From Cryptomeria japonica (Eukaryota > Streptophyta > Pinopsida > Cupressales > Cupressaceae), in the NCBI RefSeq assembly GCF_030272615.1, contig NC_081415.1, positions 508,574,873-508,638,872 of the forward strand: 64,000 nucleotides of DNA, written 5' to 3'. A program made the position numbers and the translations under genes. The notes under the pieces are model-generated. The model had not been told where the DNA came from and searched no databases. It was given only the letters and a program-made list of their open reading frames with translations. Of the stretch, positions 61,593-64,000 are shown one piece after another (position 1 is the stretch's first letter; each line of letters opens with the position of its first letter).

Positions 61593-61919
61593 TGGAGTTG
61601 AGGAAAAGTCAACTCTACAACTCCCAAAGATCACTTGCATGCAAACCTATCACAGAAGGAGAGAAGCAAAAAAGCTATGGAGGCTAGAATTCAAAGATCC
61701 AGAAAAGAGGAGCCATATTGATTGTGAAACAAGAATGCAATTCAATAATTACAGTTGTTATGAATATACAAAGAGAGAATCATTATAGGAGGGTACTCGA
61801 AACCCTAAAGGAGAAAAACCCTAAAGAATTATAAGATTCCTAAGTTTAGCTTAAGCATAGAGTATAATAAACTAATAATTAAATAAATAATTATTAGCTA
61901 ATAAAATATTACTCTAACA
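61593..61919 (-). repeat. Element E 3' LTR
   Basis: On the minus strand it starts TGTTAGAGTAATA and ends CTCAACTCCA, 327 bp. Its end part aligns with 63862-64000 (GGAGTTGAGGAAAARTCAAC and onward). Confidence 0.85.
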
Positions 61920-63846
61920 CCCTCCCTTAAGATGAACTTAGGGAGTAGCTAAAAAACAACTAAGGACTAAAAACACATGTAAAAAATGCAGGAAAACAAC
62001 AATGGGTCCCGACAACTAGGCCTGATGAGGTATCCAAGTACAATAAAATCTTTGTAAAGTGGAGAAAAACGGGAAAACCCAATGGGAATAAAAATCCTCT
62101 CCAAGAAGAGATGAAAGATCAAGTGAAGGACTAAGAAGCCTCCAAACAAGAGTGTTCAAGAAGATAGGAACAAAAAATAGAGAATGAACAACACCACTGA
62201 AGCATGAAATAGTTGCAAACACTATCAAAGAGTAACTTCTGATCTAAAAAACCTCCACTGAAATAAAATATGACCAGGTAGAGAAGACTGTAATCTACAT
62301 GAGCACCCTCAAATGACACTACTCAAATCAGATGGCAAACAAAGGCAAACAATTGAACTTGAAGATATAGCTGGCATGAAACACCAAAGCCTGAAGAACT
62401 GTCAATCGAACCAAAGAAACATTAGAACCAACAAGACAAACCTCCCCATAATGCTGAAAAGGGAGAGGGACAGGTACACTGAAAAGAATGACCAACAAGA
62501 ACTGCATGACGAAGAACCAAGAACAATGAAGGTGCAGAGAAAGTACATAGCGTCATGGAAGGAACACTCACTTGACACATGATGAGGATAATGTCATGGA
62601 AGGAACACTCACGTGAAAAAGGTAGATGGAAAACAAGGCAAACATCAACCCCCCCATGACACTTTATAAGTAGTGCATGTACAATAAGACACAAGATGTG
62701 CAAGATCCCAAGTATACAATGCATGATGGCACTTTATCTCAGTGCGTTTACATAAATAAAATGTTACAATGATTAGAAGAGATAGAAGACTGGAAATAGA
62801 AAGAACAACCAAAGATGAGACATCCTACTCAAAGAAAGAGATCCCAGGACCTGAAACATCCAAGATATTCACCAAAGTGCAGAAAAGCAAAAAATTGAAT
62901 AAAATATACTCGAAGCAGAATCTAGGAAGAAAATTCATATGAATAGAAAGAACACAAAACAAGCTTTCCAATGATATAATTTTTTTGAAAAACAGAGTTC
63001 GGATGCTCAAGTTATGTCTCCCGGAGTGTATAAATGAATTGTTGGCTTTGATAGCAAAAAACACCATTAAAAAAGAAAAATAAAAAATTTAAACATCTAG
63101 ATCTAGATAGAGTTCAGAAAGAGCTTTCTGATGATATAAGGTTTTGCAAAAAATGACTCCATTTTCCCAAGTTATGGCAAAAAAACCAATATCCTACCAA
63201 AAAACCCTTCAAGAAAAAAACCCCCTACTGGTGGCAGGGAGGTAGCAGCCGGGCGGAGTAGGCAGAGGGCTGGCAAGCAGCAGGTTGGCAGAAGTAGCGA
63301 GGCTAGGTGAAGCAGGTGGCGGGGGCCAAGCTGGGCTAGGTGGGGGCCAGGCAGAGTAGACGATGAGCGACAACTCCTTGGCGGCGGCGGCAGTGGCAGC
63401 AGGACCCGGGCGACGGTGGCAGCTCCCGACAAGCAGTGTAAAGACCAGTGGGTGAGATCATCGGGTGGCGACTGCTGGCGATAACCGCCAACATAGCCCC
63501 AATGGTTAATAGATTGTTGATGGTCCGTGTTGACCCGGTCAGCCTGGGTAAGCCGTTAAACTGCACCCAATTTTTTATCAAACTGCATGCCCGAGGCCAT
63601 ATGACTTGGGCTTAAATTTTTTTTGCCTCCAGAACAGTTGACACCAAAATATGTCGAATTTATATCAAAATTCATGGAAAATGCCTCCTGAATCCAACCG
63701 CGAGGTCCTTTTGGCACCAAAATGTACCAAAAAATCAGCTACCCCTGAAAATGGAAAAAAAAAACTGCACAAACCCTCGAATACACAAATCTGAAGAACA
63801 AGGCCCAAAATCTCTCATGAAGAGAATAGGGGCATGCAGATCTGGA

Positions 63847-63858
63847 GCTCTGATACCA
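63847..63858 (-). promoter_or_regulatory. Element E primer-binding site (initiator Met tRNA)
   Basis: Minus-strand TGGTATCAGAGC, three bases from the 5' LTR end at 63862. Confidence 0.9.
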
Positions 63859-63861
63859 TAT

Positions 63862-64000
63862 TGGAGTTGAGGAAAAATCAACTCTACAGCTCCCAAAGAT
63901 CACCTGCATGCAAACTATCACAAAAGCAGAGAAGCAAAAAAGCTATGGAGGCCAGAATTCAGAGATCCAGAAAAGAGGAGTCATATTGATTGTGCAACAA
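63862..64000 (-). repeat. Element E 5' LTR, partial
   Basis: Aligns with 61593-61730. Several substitutions are visible. It continues beyond the window. Confidence 0.85.

Larger units (their letters stand above)
61593..64000 (-). mobile_element. Short non-autonomous LTR retrotransposon E, cut by the window end
   Basis: 3' LTR 61593-61919, polypurine tract (minus CTTAAGGGAGGG, 61920-61931), internal 61932-63846 and primer-binding site at 63847-63858, then a partial 5' LTR from 63862. The internal part is only about 1.9 kb and shows no gag, RT or integrase, so mobility must depend on another element. A GC-rich block with GGCAGG/GGCGG words lies at 63230-63480, and its short ORFs have no known domain. 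Confidence 0.8.

Noticed and set aside
63172-63581. Pro/Leu-rich ORFs in the GC-rich block
   Set aside because: Low-complexity translation of a GC-rich internal part of a non-autonomous LTR element; no domain.

Overview
The window is nuclear DNA of a large-genome seed plant, most likely a gymnosperm. That is an inference from the dense, nested and decayed retrotransposons, the very long LTRs and the microsatellites; no marker gene settles it. Only one small gene family looks like host coding sequence: two plant defensin genes on the minus strand, at 9889-10266 and 56654-57126. They share intron positions, a TATA box and a 5'UTR intron. Copy 1 has all eight cysteines. Copy 2 has lost the eighth.

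Layout: 86-1834 (-) is a disabled ORF of an unrecognised repeat family. 2400-5660 (-) is a decayed LINE with RT, zf-RVT and RNase H traces. 5661-9640 is noncoding. 9640-12660 is the defensin cassette plus a dispersed repeat; both recur at 56395-60490. From 14164 to 43282 several elements are nested. The first is a Gypsy gag-protease element A (minus strand), with LTRs at 14498-34069 and 36111-36906. Its lower LTR is split by a very large element at 15280-33111, bounded by 24-bp inverted termini. Next to it is LTR B (36907-38078), the 5' LTR of a plus-strand Gypsy element with a TGGCGCC-type primer-binding site.

The 17.8-kb element at 15280-33111 is the most unusual object here. Its centre (about 21240-28895) holds two convergent, damaged ORFs of unknown family, separated by a six-copy, roughly 360-bp tandem array. 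Both arms carry about 2.6 kb of a 20-bp motif in both orientations, so the arrays are strongly palindromic. They are bordered by (GA/CT)n and AT-rich blocks and by repeated GGATATCC sites. The architecture resembles subterminal transposase-binding arrays of En/Spm-type transposons, but the termini are not CACTA and no known transposase is recognisable.

From 43283 to 56042 (-) lies Gypsy element C (gag-protease only). Its gag is interrupted by an approximately 4.18-kb LTR-like insertion (45127-55863), which is itself interrupted by a full-length Copia element (48336-54884). The Copia element has two 641-bp LTRs, a 5-bp target duplication, an initiator-Met-tRNA primer site, five in-frame stops and one frameshift. 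A 137-bp perfect inverted repeat links 39837-39973 with 56032-56168. The right end holds defensin copy 2, a small TIR element (59792-60082) and a short non-autonomous LTR element running off the window (61593-64000). I saw no rRNA, tRNA or CRISPR array.
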